In this document: in pieces, positions 1 to 10,149 of the stretch
How positions within the stretch are numbered: the first letter of the stretch is position 1
Layout: every line of letters starts with the position of its first letter
NCBI GenBank assembly: GCA_000818945.1
Contig: KN805416.1
Location: 62,001-126,000 of the forward strand
From: Schizochytrium sp. CCTCC M209059
Taxonomy: Eukaryota > Sar > Bigyra > Thraustochytrida > Thraustochytriidae
Length of the DNA: 64,000 bases
Reading direction: 5' to 3'
Made by a program: the position numbers and the translations under genes
The notes under the pieces: model-generated
Database searches by the model: none
Seen by the model: the letters and a program-made list of their open reading frames with translations, nothing else
What the model was told of the DNA's origin: nothing

Positions 1-1
1 G

Positions 2-3000
2 GCGCGCGAATTCACCACGGCATTGCTCGCCAATCTCGCGCTTTCCCCCGAAAACGTCGAGCGCATTATTGCCAGCGACGGTGTGGCCGTGCTCATTAGC
101 AACTTTTCGCAGTTCAGCCCCAAGAGCCAGGTCGCTGCTGCTCGCGCGCTTGGCCGTCTCGCGCACACGAGCAAGGAGCACGCCACTGAGATCATCGCCA
201 AGGGTGGCGTCGAGGTCATGGTGGAGGCCATGCGCTCCGAGCCAGACAACGAGGAGCTCGTGTCCTCGTGCACGCAGGCCATCTCCAACCTGGCTACCTC
301 GGGCCAGGAAAATGCCGCCGCGGTCGATGCCAAGGGCGGTCTCCGCGCCGTCTTTGACTCGCTCCATCAGAGCCCTGGCTCTGAGACCAACAGCCAGGCC
401 GCGCTCACCATGACGAGCCAACTCGCCTCCATCGGCTTTGATGTCAACAAGCTCGTGCACATGGGTGCTGTCGAGAGCATTCTCACTGCCATGAGCGCCA
501 ACTTAAACAGCGCGGATGTCCAGCGTTCCGGCTTCCGCAGTCTCACTGCTCTCATGAAGGCCGAGGGCACGACTTCCTCAAAGAAGGGCGGCATCAAGAG
601 CGCTGCGCTTGCCATCGTTTCGTTCAAGGGTGGCCTCTCCGTCTTGGTCAACAGCCTCGAGCTGCACCGTTCTCGCGACCTCGTTGTCGTCCCGGCCATT
701 GAGACCATTGCCACTCTTGTCGCAATGGAAAAGTCGGCCGCCGATCGCCTTTCCAAATCGAACGCGGTCGAGTCCGTTGTTTCGGCCGTGTTCACCCAGG
801 TTCTCGCCTCGGCTCTTGGCAGTGTGCAGGCCACGGGCGCCATTTCGCGCATCTTTGAGACCCACGTGCGCCAGATTCTGGCGGCCCTCGTGTCCAAGCG
901 CGATGCTGCTGGCCAAGTTAAGGCCGTCAGCACCGAGACCTCGGGCGTGGTGGCCGGCAAGCAAGCAAGTGCCGAGCAACTCGAGACGGCCCTCATGTCC
1001 GTGACCATCTTTGCCTGGGAACCTTCTCTTGCCAAGCAAATGGGTCAGGCCTCGCTTGGGTCCACGCTTGTGGCGAGCCTCAAGACGCTTTCGAACAACA
1101 ACAGTCTGCCCATGCAGAATCAGCTCATGGCTGATTTTGCCCTTGCGGCGGCCTCGTTCACGCGCGCTGGCTCCGAGCACGTCGCCGCTCTCGACTCGGC
1201 CGGCCTCTCGCGCGTCCTCATTGACACCGTCAAGAAACACGCCAAGGCCATTGAAAGCACAATCTGCTGCATGCGCGGCCTTCGTGCCTTTGCGTTCAGT
1301 ACCATGCTGCGCGAGAAGCTCGCGGGAGAGGGTGTCATCGAGGTTGGTGTTGGCGCCATGCGCGCCAACGCCGAGCTGCCCAATGTGTCTTTGGCGGCCC
1401 TCGACCTCTTCCTCACGCTTTCCAGCTCGGACAACTTGTGCCGCGATGTGGCCTTCAAGGGCGCCACACGCCAGGGTATCAAGATGATCCAGGACAACTC
1501 GTCGTCCGAGGAGTTTGAGCGCCCCACGGAGCGCGCGCTCATGGTCATGGAGCGTGTTGCGGGCAGTGGCTCTGGCACGGATGAGATTCGCAGTAATCTC
1601 GTCAAGCAGGGCGCCGTCGACGCCACTACGCGAGCCATGGACAGCTACCCGTGGTCCGAGGTAATTGAGAGCATTGGCTCGCGTCTGCTCAGCCGTCTTC
1701 TCGATGCAGGTAGCATTGAGGCCGAAATTGACAAGATGGAGCACCTCGTCGGCGAGCTGCAAAAGGCGTCTCGCCCCGACACGGTCCTGCCCAAGTTGGC
1801 GCGCTCCATGGCCACTGTCGGTGCCTTGGCGCTTTCGCCCAACAACACGGCCGTTATGATCCGTAAGAATGCTGCTGGAATCGTGATTGAAGCGCTCAAC
1901 ACCATTGCCGGACTTGCGCTGACAAAGGAGCGTGAATTTGCCCGCCGCGCTGGTTTCCGTGCCCTCGGCCAGATCGCCGCCTCGTGTGGCCCGCTCGACG
2001 CCAGCCTTGGCGCCGAACGTCTCATCATGAACGCGCTCTCTGCCTCCGAGTCCAAGGTGACTTTGATCGAAAAGATTGGCGCCCTCAACTGTGTCAAGAG
2101 CATGGCGACGCTGGAACCCACGGCCAACTCGCTCGTACGCGCCGGTGTCGTGGATCTTATTGTCAAGCTTATTCACGAGAACTCAAATGACGAAGCGCTC
2201 GTCACCGCCGCATTTGGCGCGTTGTCTTCCTTGGCGCAGCACAGGTCCGGCGCGGACAATTGCACACGTTTGGGAGTCAATGCGCTTGTTCTCAAGCTCA
2301 TGCGGAATTTTCAGGACGCGTGCTCTTCCCGCTTCTCGGAGGAAGGCTTTATGCTGCTCGCAAACCTCGCCCTTGTTGACTCTAACATTAACGAGCAGCT
2401 CGAGGGTGGCATCATCGACCTTGTCACGTCCACGCTGGACCATCATTGCGACGACCCAGCCTCGCCCGAACCCCGCGTTCTCACCGCGGCCGTCTCGGTG
2501 CTCCAGCGTCTCTGCGTCTCGGAAGCAACCATTCGCAGCATCGTGCGCAAGGGTGCAATCTCCAAGATCATCAAGATTGCGTCCTCGAGTACCGTGTACC
2601 AGAGCGACCCCGAGTGCATGGAAGCCGTCATCTTTCTCATCGAAACGTGCGCCATGGTCAAGGAGACGCACGAGACGCTTGCCAAGGCGGGTGCGGTGGA
2701 TTTGATCATGTCTGCGATGCACCAAAACGCGACCAACGAGAATGTTGCTGTGGTCGGCGCCAAGGCTCTGCAGTCTCTTCTCGGAGCCAGCAGCGACACT
2801 GTGCGTGTTCTTGTGCAGGACATTAACCGGTTGGCGGCACAGCTCAAGAAGAAGCCGACGGATCGCGACACGCAAATGGCCCTCAACGCAGCCCTGCGCA
2901 ACTTGGCCAACCTTACCCTTGTCGAGGGCGTCGTCACGCCCAAGGCGGCTGGCGACATTTCCAAGACGGCGGTCGATACCATGGAAATGGTGCAGAACTC

Positions 3001-6000
3001 CATGGCCCCCGGTCCCGCGCGCACCGAGCTCATGTCCGCTGCAATCCAGATGCTCGGTCGTACGGCGCTGATTCCCGGTGCCTCCTCCAAGATTGACGCC
3101 GAGCGTGCAGTCAAAAAGCTGCTCGCCATCATCAAGGCCAACCAAGATGATGATGACGTCCTTGAAGCAGCCATGTTTGCACTCGGCAACCTCGCTGCCA
3201 CAAACCCGGCTGCGGTCCGCGCCCTTGGCGCCCTTGGCGGCATCGCGCTTTTGGAGCAGACCATGAATGAGTCGGCGGAGAACGAGCACCTCCGTGAGGC
3301 CGCAGCGCGTGCGCTCGCAAAGATTCGCGGCGCCGCAGCGAGCGGTGCTGGAGCCCTCTCCCGCGATGGCGCCGGCGCAAGCGCTCTCACCGAGATCCTC
3401 GTCGCCGAGCGGAACGACCCGGCGGCAATGCAGGACTATTTGGCCGAAATCGGCTCAGGACGCACGGGCGCGAGGGACTTGATGGCCATGCTTGGCGCAT
3501 CCTCTTTCCTGACGGCCCCAGCGAACGTCCGCGGTGCCATGCTTCAGGCGCTGCAGGATCGCATCGACGCTGGCGATTCCCTGCAGGCAATTTCTGCCGC
3601 CGAGATGAGTGGGCTTTTGGCCGGCCTTGGGACGCACTCCGCGGAGACGCTCGACGTACTCGCTGCAATGGACCCTTCATCGAGCGCCGCGCCCTTTGTT
3701 TCCGCGGGCGGTGTCGAAAAGCTCCTGGCGATCGTCCGGGAGCAGACGGGCAAGGACCCGGATGCCGTGCGTCGCGCGATCCAAGCTCTCAACCGTCTGG
3801 CTGCCGAGAACAAGGCTGGCGTCAGCAAGCTGATCGAGTGCGACGCCGCCGGTGCTGTGACCGCTGCGATGAAGGCCCACCCGGACGACGAAGCGCTCAT
3901 CAAGGAGAGCGTCGATCTGCTGTCCAAGTTGGCCGCCGCTCGCGGCGTCGCCAAGGTTGGTATGACAGCCGAAACGATGCGTCTCTTGAACCGTGCGCTC
4001 GACGATTACGGCGCGGACCGCGCGCTGCACCGCGACGCTAGCAAACTCGTGGACGGTCTTTCGGGTATCTACACGGAGGAATCGGTCGGCATGGTAGGCG
4101 CGCGTCTCGACGCGGCGCTGCTGGCCATGGGTGACGCGTCCCACATCAAGGAGCTCTACGACGAGAACGGCAAGCCTTACTATCACAACGTCAAGACGGG
4201 CGAGACAACGTGGGACCCGCCAGAGGAGTACCTCGATGCGCGTAGTGCTATGGCAGCGGCCTCCAAGCTGTCTGACTCGCACAAGGACAACGTCCAGGAG
4301 GTCGATCCTGCCGTTCTCCGTAGTGCTGTCGCGCGCTTCAACGAACACACCGAGGAGCCTGCACGTTTGACGGATCTCGCCTCCGCGCTCGGTGTGTTGG
4401 CCACCAACGAGGCCAACCGTCAGGAGATCGCCCAGGCTGGCGGCCTTGAGGCCATCATCGCCGCGCTCAACGGTGACAATGTGGACCCCGAGTTCCTCGC
4501 TGCGGCGTTGCACCTGCTGAACCAATTTGCTCGCAACGACTTTTTCAAGCAGCAGATTGCCGAACTGGGCGGTATCGAGGCCATTATTCTTATCATGCTC
4601 AAGTTCATTGAGCATTTGATTGTCGTTGAGAAGTGCGCTGCTCTTCTTGCCAACTTGTGCTACCAGTGTGCGGAGAACGTGGACCAGGTGATGCATTACA
4701 ACGGCGTCTCGGCTGTTTCGCAGGCCATGGCGCGTTACCCGAAGGAGTCGCTCTTGCTGTACTCTTCCATGGTGCTGCTGTCGAACCTCATGTTCGGCAA
4801 TGACGAGAACAAGCTCGTCATTGGTCGCGAGGTTGGTCTTCAGGTTATTCAAGTGGTTCGCACGCATTTCAAGGACGCCAAGCTCTTCAAGGCGGCCCTG
4901 CGCGCCATTGGTAATATGACCTTCCTCGACGAGAATATTCTTCTCGTGGTGACGAACGGTGCCACCAAGTGCATTGTTGCCGGCATGTCCGCCAACGAGG
5001 ACAACCTCGAGCTGCAGCAGCTGTCGATTGAAGTCATTGGCAACCTGGGATCATACAGCGAGGATGACCCGAAGCAACGTGGAAGGATTCAGCGCGGCGA
5101 GCAGACCTCGGTCTACGACATCATTCTCGTCGAGGGCGGCGCCAAGCGCATCCTGGAGACTATTGAGCACTCTGAGGAAGCTTCGCTGATGATGAGCGGT
5201 CTCGAAGCGCTTTCGAACCTTTCGTCGAGCCCGGTCGTGGTCGACAAGCTGGTGAACATGGGCATCGTGCCTGTGGTCTTTGAGGCCATGTCGAAGTACG
5301 ATTGGGACGAAGATCTTGTCGAGAAGGCGATGCGTCTCGTGGCTATCCTCACGTACTCGAGCGACGCCATCAAGGTGATCGAGGAGTCGGACGGTGTGCA
5401 GGTTATCCTTGCGGCCATGGAAGCGCATGAGGACCAGGCTGAGTTCTTGGCGAACGGCGCAGCCGCCCTCAAGAACCTTGCTGCCGTCGAGTCGCTCCGC
5501 GAGGAGATTGGTAAGCTCGGTGGCGTGCCGACCATTCTTTCGCTTTGGGAGAAGAACATGCGCTCGCTCACCTTTCTTCAGGAGGCCACAACCCTGTTCA
5601 TCCGCCTTTCGCGCTCCGAGAAGATTTCAGAGGAAATCACCACCAAGGGCATGAACCTGATTCTCGAGGCGCTGGAGGTGTACAAGGACGATGTGAGCTT
5701 CTTGGTGCCGGCGTTCACGCTGATTGGTCACCTTGCTTTCGCGCCTGCCAACCTGACTCCCATTATCCAGTATGGTGGCGTGACTGTGCTCATTGACAGC
5801 ATTCTCGAGCACCCCGAGTCCAAGGCGTTGGTCATTCGCGGCATTCAGAGTCTCGACAACCTTGCGTCAACCTCGGCGGAGCACTCGAAGATCGTCATTG
5901 ATGCCGGTGGCCAGGAAACCATCAAGGAAGTGGCTGCCGCGTACTCGAACGACCCCGAGGTCGTTCAGGTGTGCAAGTCTGCGCTGTTGTCGATGCAGCC

Positions 6001-6448
6001 GACCGTGGAGCGCCGCCGCGCGCGCCCACGTTACGCATTTGGCGACCGCAACGAGGAGTTCCGTCCCAGCGGCGAAGATCCTCTCAAGGAATACCGCAAC
6101 ATGCTCAAGACCGGCGCCGTGTTCACGGAGTGGTCGAACGGTTCGCCGCAGACGCGGCATTTGCTCGTCAAGCCCGATTGGAAGTCCATCGCTTGGAAGG
6201 ATCCCAAAAAGGGTGCACGTTCCGAGACCTCGCTGTATTTGCGTGACATCCGCCATGTGCGCTCCGGTCTGCACGACGGGCACAAGCACCGCCGTCGCCA
6301 GGCGGACGATAAGTGCGCCTTTAGCATCGTCGCGCGCGCCACCAGCCTCGATCTCGAGGCCAGGTCTGAAGAAGACCGTCGCCGTTGGGTCGCTGCGCTC
6401 TCGGCCCTCATCAACACTTACCGCAATGAGCCGCAGTGGCTCCGCTAA
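2..6448 (+). CDS. Giant armadillo-repeat protein with central WW and C-terminal PH-like domain (5' partial)
   Basis: The reading frame is open to the window edge, so the true start lies upstream; the first ATG-like codon inside the window is only TTG at 23. At least 2,141 residues are present. Nearly all of it is armadillo-type alpha-solenoid: about 42-residue units with the recurring pattern of a 'GGV/AV' turn followed by 'L..LA' helices. A WW-type module sits near residues 1370-1402 (YDENGKPYYHN, then TTWDPP); its first signature Trp appears to be Ile. Armadillo units resume to about residue 2000. The last about 110 residues (LLVKPDWKSIAW to RRRWVAALSALI) look like a PH domain with its closing Trp-containing helix. 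Armadillo and WW parts are known protein-interaction modules and PH domains often bind membranes, so a scaffold role is inferred. Repeat family and WW are well supported; the PH call is moderate. Confidence 0.85.
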   Translation, partial: AREFTTALLANLALSPENVERIIASDGVAVLISNFSQFSPKSQVAAARALGRLAHTSKEHATEIIAKGGVEVMVEAMRSEPDNEELVSSCTQAISNLATSGQENAAAVDAKGGLRAVFDSLHQSPGSETNSQAALTMTSQLASIGFDVNKLVHMGAVESILTAMSANLNSADVQRSGFRSLTALMKAEGTTSSKKGGIKSAALAIVSFKGGLSVLVNSLELHRSRDLVVVPAIETIATLVAMEKSAADRLSKSNAVESVVSAVFTQVLASALGSVQATGAISRIFETHVRQILAALVSKRDAAGQVKAVSTETSGVVAGKQASAEQLETALMSVTIFAWEPSLAKQMGQASLGSTLVASLKTLSNNNSLPMQNQLMADFALAAASFTRAGSEHVAALDSAGLSRVLIDTVKKHAKAIESTICCMRGLRAFAFSTMLREKLAGEGVIEVGVGAMRANAELPNVSLAALDLFLTLSSSDNLCRDVAFKGATRQGIKMIQDNSSSEEFERPTERALMVMERVAGSGSGTDEIRSNLVKQGAVDATTRAMDSYPWSEVIESIGSRLLSRLLDAGSIEAEIDKMEHLVGELQKASRPDTVLPKLARSMATVGALALSPNNTAVMIRKNAAGIVIEALNTIAGLALTKEREFARRAGFRALGQIAASCGPLDASLGAERLIMNALSASESKVTLIEKIGALNCVKSMATLEPTANSLVRAGVVDLIVKLIHENSNDEALVTAAFGALSSLAQHRSGADNCTRLGVNALVLKLMRNFQDACSSRFSEEGFMLLANLALVDSNINEQLEGGIIDLVTSTLDHHCDDPASPEPRVLTAAVSVLQRLCVSEATIRSIVRKGAISKIIKIASSSTVYQSDPECMEAVIFLIETCAMVKETHETLAKAGAVDLIMSAMHQNATNENVAVVGAKALQSLLGASSDTVRVLVQDINRLAAQLKKKPTDRDTQMALNAALRNLANLTLVEGVVTPKAAGDISKTAVDTMEMVQNSMAPGPARTELMSAAIQMLGRTALIPGASSKIDAERAVKKLLAIIKANQDDDDVLEAAMFALGNLAATNPAAVRALGALGGIALLEQTMNESAENEHLREAAARALAKIRGAAASGAGALSRDGAGASALTEILVAERNDPAAMQDYLAEIGSGRTGARDLMAMLGASSFLTAPANVRGAMLQALQDRIDAGDSLQAISAAEMSGLLAGLGTHSAETLDVLAAMDPSSSAAPFVSAGGVEKLLAIVREQTGKDPDAVRRAIQALNRLAAENKAGVSKLIECDAAGAVTAAMKAHPDDEALIKESVDLLSKLAAARGVAKVGMTAETMRLLNRALDDYGADRALHRDASKLVDGLSGIYTEESVGMVGARLDAALLAMGDASHIKELYDENGKPYYHNVKTGETTWDPPEEYLDARSAMAAASKLSDSHKDNVQEVDPAVLRSAVARFNEHTEEPARLTDLASALGVLATNEANRQEIAQAGGLEAIIAALNGDNVDPEFLAAALHLLNQFARNDFFKQQIAELGGIEAIILIMLKFIEHLIVVEKCAALLANLCYQCAENVDQVMHYNGVSAVSQAMARYPKESLLLYSSMVLLSNLMFGNDENKLVIGREVGLQVIQVVRTHFKDAKLFKAALRAIGNMTFLDENILLVVTNGATKCIVAGMSANEDNLELQQLSIEVIGNLGSYSEDDPKQRGRIQRGEQTSVYDIILVEGGAKRILETIEHSEEASLMMSGLEALSNLSSSPVVVDKLVNMGIVPVVFEAMSKYDWDEDLVEKAMRLVAILTYSSDAIKVIEESDGVQVILAAMEAHEDQAEFLANGAAALKNLAAVESLREEIGKLGGVPTILSLWEKNMRSLTFLQEATTLFIRLSRSEKISEEITTKGMNLILEALEVYKDDVSFLVPAFTLIGHLAFAPANLTPIIQYGGVTVLIDSILEHPESKALVIRGIQSLDNLASTSAEHSKIVIDAGGQETIKEVAAAYSNDPEVVQVCKSALLSMQPTVERRRARPRYAFGDRNEEFRPSGEDPLKEYRNMLKTGAVFTEWSNGSPQTRHLLVKPDWKSIAWKDPKKGARSETSLYLRDIRHVRSGLHDGHKHRRRQADDKCAFSIVARATSLDLEARSEEDRRRWVAALSALINTYRNEPQWLR

Positions 6449-7107
6449 GAAAGGAAGCTTTTTCGGCGCGCTCGTTCGCAGCAGCAGCAAACCAGCCTGC
6501 CAGCAGCAAGCTCTCTGTACTTCTTCCCCCCCCCCCCCCACACACAAATAAATATCGATGTTTTGTTGTTTTTTGCTTTCCTTGTCGTTCCAAGCGTCCT
6601 CAAGTCGAGTCGGTATCCGAATTCGTACCCATCATTGATGATCGATCTCTCCTTTCCCCGCGAATTATCGAACGAGCGATCACGATGCAACCGATGCGAC
6701 CAACTTCGACGATCTGTCGATCCATCGATCAATCTATATCGATCCGAGGAGAACGAAGGACAACGGGCTTCCGTTCGCCGTCGTTCGCGCGGTGCCAGCG
6801 TGGCGCTCTCAGTCACGTACTGAGACAGTCCGTCTGATCGAGGGCTTCTCCGCGTCGGCTGCAGGCTGACTGTGAGCCGAGCTGTTCCAGGTCGTCCTCG
6901 CCATCATCGTCATCCTCATTTTCACCATCGTCAACATTCATTGGGATATAGGCCTAGCTAGCTAGCTATATCGCCGCCTTGCCTCGCCTCGCCTCGAGCA
7001 GCTAAACGCTCTTAGAATTACTGCTACTGCTCGACCCGCCCGGCCGCCGCGTCATCCGTGACGCCTCGAGCGCGAGAAGACGCCCTCCGCGGCGCGCGCG
7101 CGGGGAG
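6449..7107. other. Intergenic spacer, 3' flank of the armadillo gene and 5' side of HslU
   Basis: No gene is visible. It holds a run of 14 C at 6526-6539 followed by CA repeats, several ATCGATC clusters around 6716-6748, a TAGGCCTA palindrome at 6949-6956 running into CTAGCTAGCTA, and a GCCTC pentamer array at about 6976-6997. The right end is very GC-rich just before the assembly gap. Confidence 0.7.
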
Positions 7108-7609
7108 NNNNNNNNNNNNNNNNNNNNNNNNNNNNNNNNNNNNNNNNNNNNNNNNNNNNNNNNNNNNNNNNNNNNNNNNNNNNNNNNNNNNNNNNNNNNN
7201 NNNNNNNNNNNNNNNNNNNNNNNNNNNNNNNNNNNNNNNNNNNNNNNNNNNNNNNNNNNNNNNNNNNNNNNNNNNNNNNNNNNNNNNNNNNNNNNNNNNN
7301 NNNNNNNNNNNNNNNNNNNNNNNNNNNNNNNNNNNNNNNNNNNNNNNNNNNNNNNNNNNNNNNNNNNNNNNNNNNNNNNNNNNNNNNNNNNNNNNNNNNN
7401 NNNNNNNNNNNNNNNNNNNNNNNNNNNNNNNNNNNNNNNNNNNNNNNNNNNNNNNNNNNNNNNNNNNNNNNNNNNNNNNNNNNNNNNNNNNNNNNNNNNN
7501 NNNNNNNNNNNNNNNNNNNNNNNNNNNNNNNNNNNNNNNNNNNNNNNNNNNNNNNNNNNNNNNNNNNNNNNNNNNNNNNNNNNNNNNNNNNNNNNNNNNN
7601 NNNNNNNNN
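7108..7609. other. Assembly gap (N run)
   Basis: 502 undetermined bases. Both flanks are alternating GC-rich sequence, which probably caused the gap. The promoter or 5' UTR of the HslU gene may lie here. Confidence 0.99.
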
Positions 7610-7804
7610 CAGCGCGGGCGCGCGCGCGCGGCGGAGCGGGCGGCATCGCGGTCCGCGGATCGGCCTCGGCGGCATCGACGACGCCGACGAGCACGCGCAA
7701 AAGCTCGAGCTGCGCGAAGAGCGGCAGAGACAGGGCCAGGGAGCGCAGCGGAGGCGGGCGCGGCGAGAGAGAGACGCGCGAGGACGCGGAGGAGGAGAGG
7801 CGTG

Positions 7805-9682
7805 ATGATGAAGACCGCGCTCGCGGCGATTCCCAGGTCGAAGGCGGCCGCAGCGGAGAGTGGCACGCTGGCCAGGGCGCTCCGCGCAGGCGCCGCCGCC
7901 AAGGCGCAAGAAGCGCTGCCCTCGCGCGCCGCGGCGACGGCCGGCGCGGAGGCCGAGGGCGCCTTCGCGCGCGCAGGACTCGTGCGCGGACTTTCCACGC
8001 GGGCCGCGGCATCCCCCGCGCCGAAGGCTGCGCTCGCGCAGCAAAAGGCCAGTGTAAGCCTCGCGTGGGAGCACCTCGCGCAGCTCGCGGCCAAGGACGA
8101 GGAGGACGGCGAGAAGAAGAACCTGAAGACCGAGGAGGAGGCCGGCAGCGCCAAGGCCACCAAGGAGACCGAGGAGGAAAAGGAGGGCGGCGAAGATGAC
8201 GACGACGACGATGACGACGACGAAGACGAGCTCGCCGCCGCCGCCGCCGCGATGCTCGGCGACAGCAAGCTGTCCGGCCTCCTGAACCAGACCCCGCTCA
8301 AGCCGAGCGAGATCGTGAGCGAGCTGGACAAGCACATTGTGGGCCAGCGCGAGGCGAAGCGGTCCGTGGCGATTGCTCTGCGCAACCGCTGGCGGCGCCT
8401 GCAGCTTGGCGAGGACCTCCGGGACGAGGTCCAGCCGAAAAACATTCTCATGATTGGCCCCACGGGCTGCGGCAAGACAGAGATTGCGAGGAGGCTCGCG
8501 AAGCTGGCTCAGGCGCCCTTTGTCAAGGTCGAGGCGACCAAGTTCACGGAAGTTGGTTTCCACGGCCGCGATGTCGACAAGATCATTCAGGACCTTGTCG
8601 AGTCGAGTATGCAGATCACGAAGCAAATCAAGATGGAGGCGCAAGCCCGCGAGGTGGAGCGCGCCGTAGAGGCGCAGATTCTCGACATTCTCACGGGCAA
8701 GAGCAGCAAGGCGACGCGCAAGTCCTTCCGCGAGCTTCTTCGCAAGGGCGAGCTCGACAAGCACAGCATTACCATCGAGGCCCCGGCCCAAGGACCTCCT
8801 AGCGGCCAGTTCCCCGTGGCGATCGAGGGCAACTCGCCCAACCCGGTCCAGATGAACCAGCTTTTTGCGCAGCTCGGCAAGATGATGGGCGGCCAGAAGA
8901 AGGAGCGCCGCAAGATGACCATCGCGGAGGCCAAGCGCGTGCTGGCTGACATGGAGATGGAACAGCGCCTCGAGAACGTGGACATGACCAAGGAAGCGAT
9001 TCACCTCGCTGAGCAGAACGGTATCGTCTTCATTGACGAGATCGACAAGATCGTGAGCGGCGACTCGCGCAGCTCTGCCGACGCTTCGGCCGAGGGCGTG
9101 CAGCGCGACCTGCTCCCGCTCATCGAGGGCTCCGTCATCAACACCAAGCACGGCAACGTGAACACGAACCATGTGCTTTTCATCACCTCGGGCGCCTTTC
9201 ACCTCTCCTCCCCCTCGGATCTCCTTCCCGAGCTCCAGGGCCGCCTTCCCATCCGCGTTGAGCTTCAGGGGCTCACCGAGAAGGACCTTTACCGCATCCT
9301 TACCGTGCCGCAGGCCAACCTCGTGACCCAGCAGATCAACTTGCTGCGCACCGAGGGCGTCGAGGTCAAGTTTGCCGCCGACGCCATCGAGTACATGGCC
9401 CACATTGCCGCCGAGGTCAACAACACGATTGAGAACATTGGTGCGCGTCGCCTGCACACCATCATGGAGCGCGTTGTGGAGGAGATTTCCTTCTTCGCTC
9501 CTGAGCTGATCGAGCACTTTAAGAACGGCTCCGAACTCGAGGACCCGGAGCTCGCCAAGACCTACAAGGTGGAGGCTGGTGAGGGCGATGATCTCCCTAC
9601 CATCACGATCACCAAGGATATTGTGGCGAGCAAGATTGGCGATTTGCTGCAAGAGTCTGATTTTGATCGCTTCATCCTTTAG
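7805..9682 (+). CDS. hslU: ATP-dependent protease ATPase subunit HslU (ClpY), mitochondrial
   Basis: This AAA+ unfoldase feeds substrates to the HslV peptidase; the eukaryotic form acts in mitochondria. From ATG 7805 it is 625 residues against about 440 in bacteria. The extra length is an N-terminal Ala/Arg-rich presequence (residues 1-50) and an acidic low-complexity linker (poly-D/E near 125-145). The HslU core then begins with the family signature SEIVSELDKHIVGQ. Walker A is GPTGCGKT at residue 218, Walker B is VFIDEID near 407, an I-domain lies between them, and the C-terminus ends in DFDRFIL like the bacterial tail that docks on HslV. The pore-loop motif reads GFHG where bacteria have GYVG. 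The frame stays open upstream through the gap, but that is N translated as X; the Met pair at 7805/7808 heads the presequence. HslV is not in the window. Confidence 0.95.
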   Translation: MMKTALAAIPRSKAAAAESGTLARALRAGAAAKAQEALPSRAAATAGAEAEGAFARAGLVRGLSTRAAASPAPKAALAQQKASVSLAWEHLAQLAAKDEEDGEKKNLKTEEEAGSAKATKETEEEKEGGEDDDDDDDDDEDELAAAAAAMLGDSKLSGLLNQTPLKPSEIVSELDKHIVGQREAKRSVAIALRNRWRRLQLGEDLRDEVQPKNILMIGPTGCGKTEIARRLAKLAQAPFVKVEATKFTEVGFHGRDVDKIIQDLVESSMQITKQIKMEAQAREVERAVEAQILDILTGKSSKATRKSFRELLRKGELDKHSITIEAPAQGPPSGQFPVAIEGNSPNPVQMNQLFAQLGKMMGGQKKERRKMTIAEAKRVLADMEMEQRLENVDMTKEAIHLAEQNGIVFIDEIDKIVSGDSRSSADASAEGVQRDLLPLIEGSVINTKHGNVNTNHVLFITSGAFHLSSPSDLLPELQGRLPIRVELQGLTEKDLYRILTVPQANLVTQQINLLRTEGVEVKFAADAIEYMAHIAAEVNNTIENIGARRLHTIMERVVEEISFFAPELIEHFKNGSELEDPELAKTYKVEAGEGDDLPTITITKDIVASKIGDLLQESDFDRFIL

Positions 9683-10149
9683 TTCCTTCTTACTTACTTT
9701 CTCCATCCTTTATTTCTCCTACCTTAAGGTTATAACCCGCGAGACCTGTAGACATGATCTCCCTATTGGGCTGACTAACTCTTTTCCTTTTGTTTCTAGA
9801 TTTGCCCGTTCGGGTCCCGATTTTTTTCTTTCTTCTTTTCTCCATGAAAGAACGACAAATTCGTTCAAGACGCAACATGACAGAGGTTATTCTTCGTTTC
9901 CTCGCCCGCGTGCACATCCAATGTATGTGGGGGTTCTCAGTCAGACCTTTTGCTTCTGTCAGGCCTCGGCGGCAGACTTCCACGAAAATCCCGGGCAACT
10001 CGAACATTTTCGTGTGCAGTCCATTGGAATCTCAAAAGGCGCGAAGTCAACAAATCGTCCAACAGTTCGACACGCTTGCCTTTGTACGAGACGATTCGAT
10101 CTTTCCTGCCACGCGAGGAGAAGACAAGAGGAGAGACAGCGAAGAAGGC
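9683..10149. other. Convergent 3' spacer between HslU and MIC19
   Basis: This 467-bp spacer holds the 3' ends of two convergent genes. It has pyrimidine-rich stretches just after the HslU stop and no recognisable gene or RNA. Confidence 0.6.

Noticed and set aside
578..2176. 532-residue minus-strand open frame inside the armadillo gene
   Set aside because: Antisense shadow in GC-rich coding DNA, with His/Gly/Arg-rich composition and no domain.
7058..7804. Upstream extension of the HslU frame and overlapping minus-strand frames of 336-884 residues across the gap
   Set aside because: Translation through N gives X residues; the HslU presequence begins at the Met pair at 7805.
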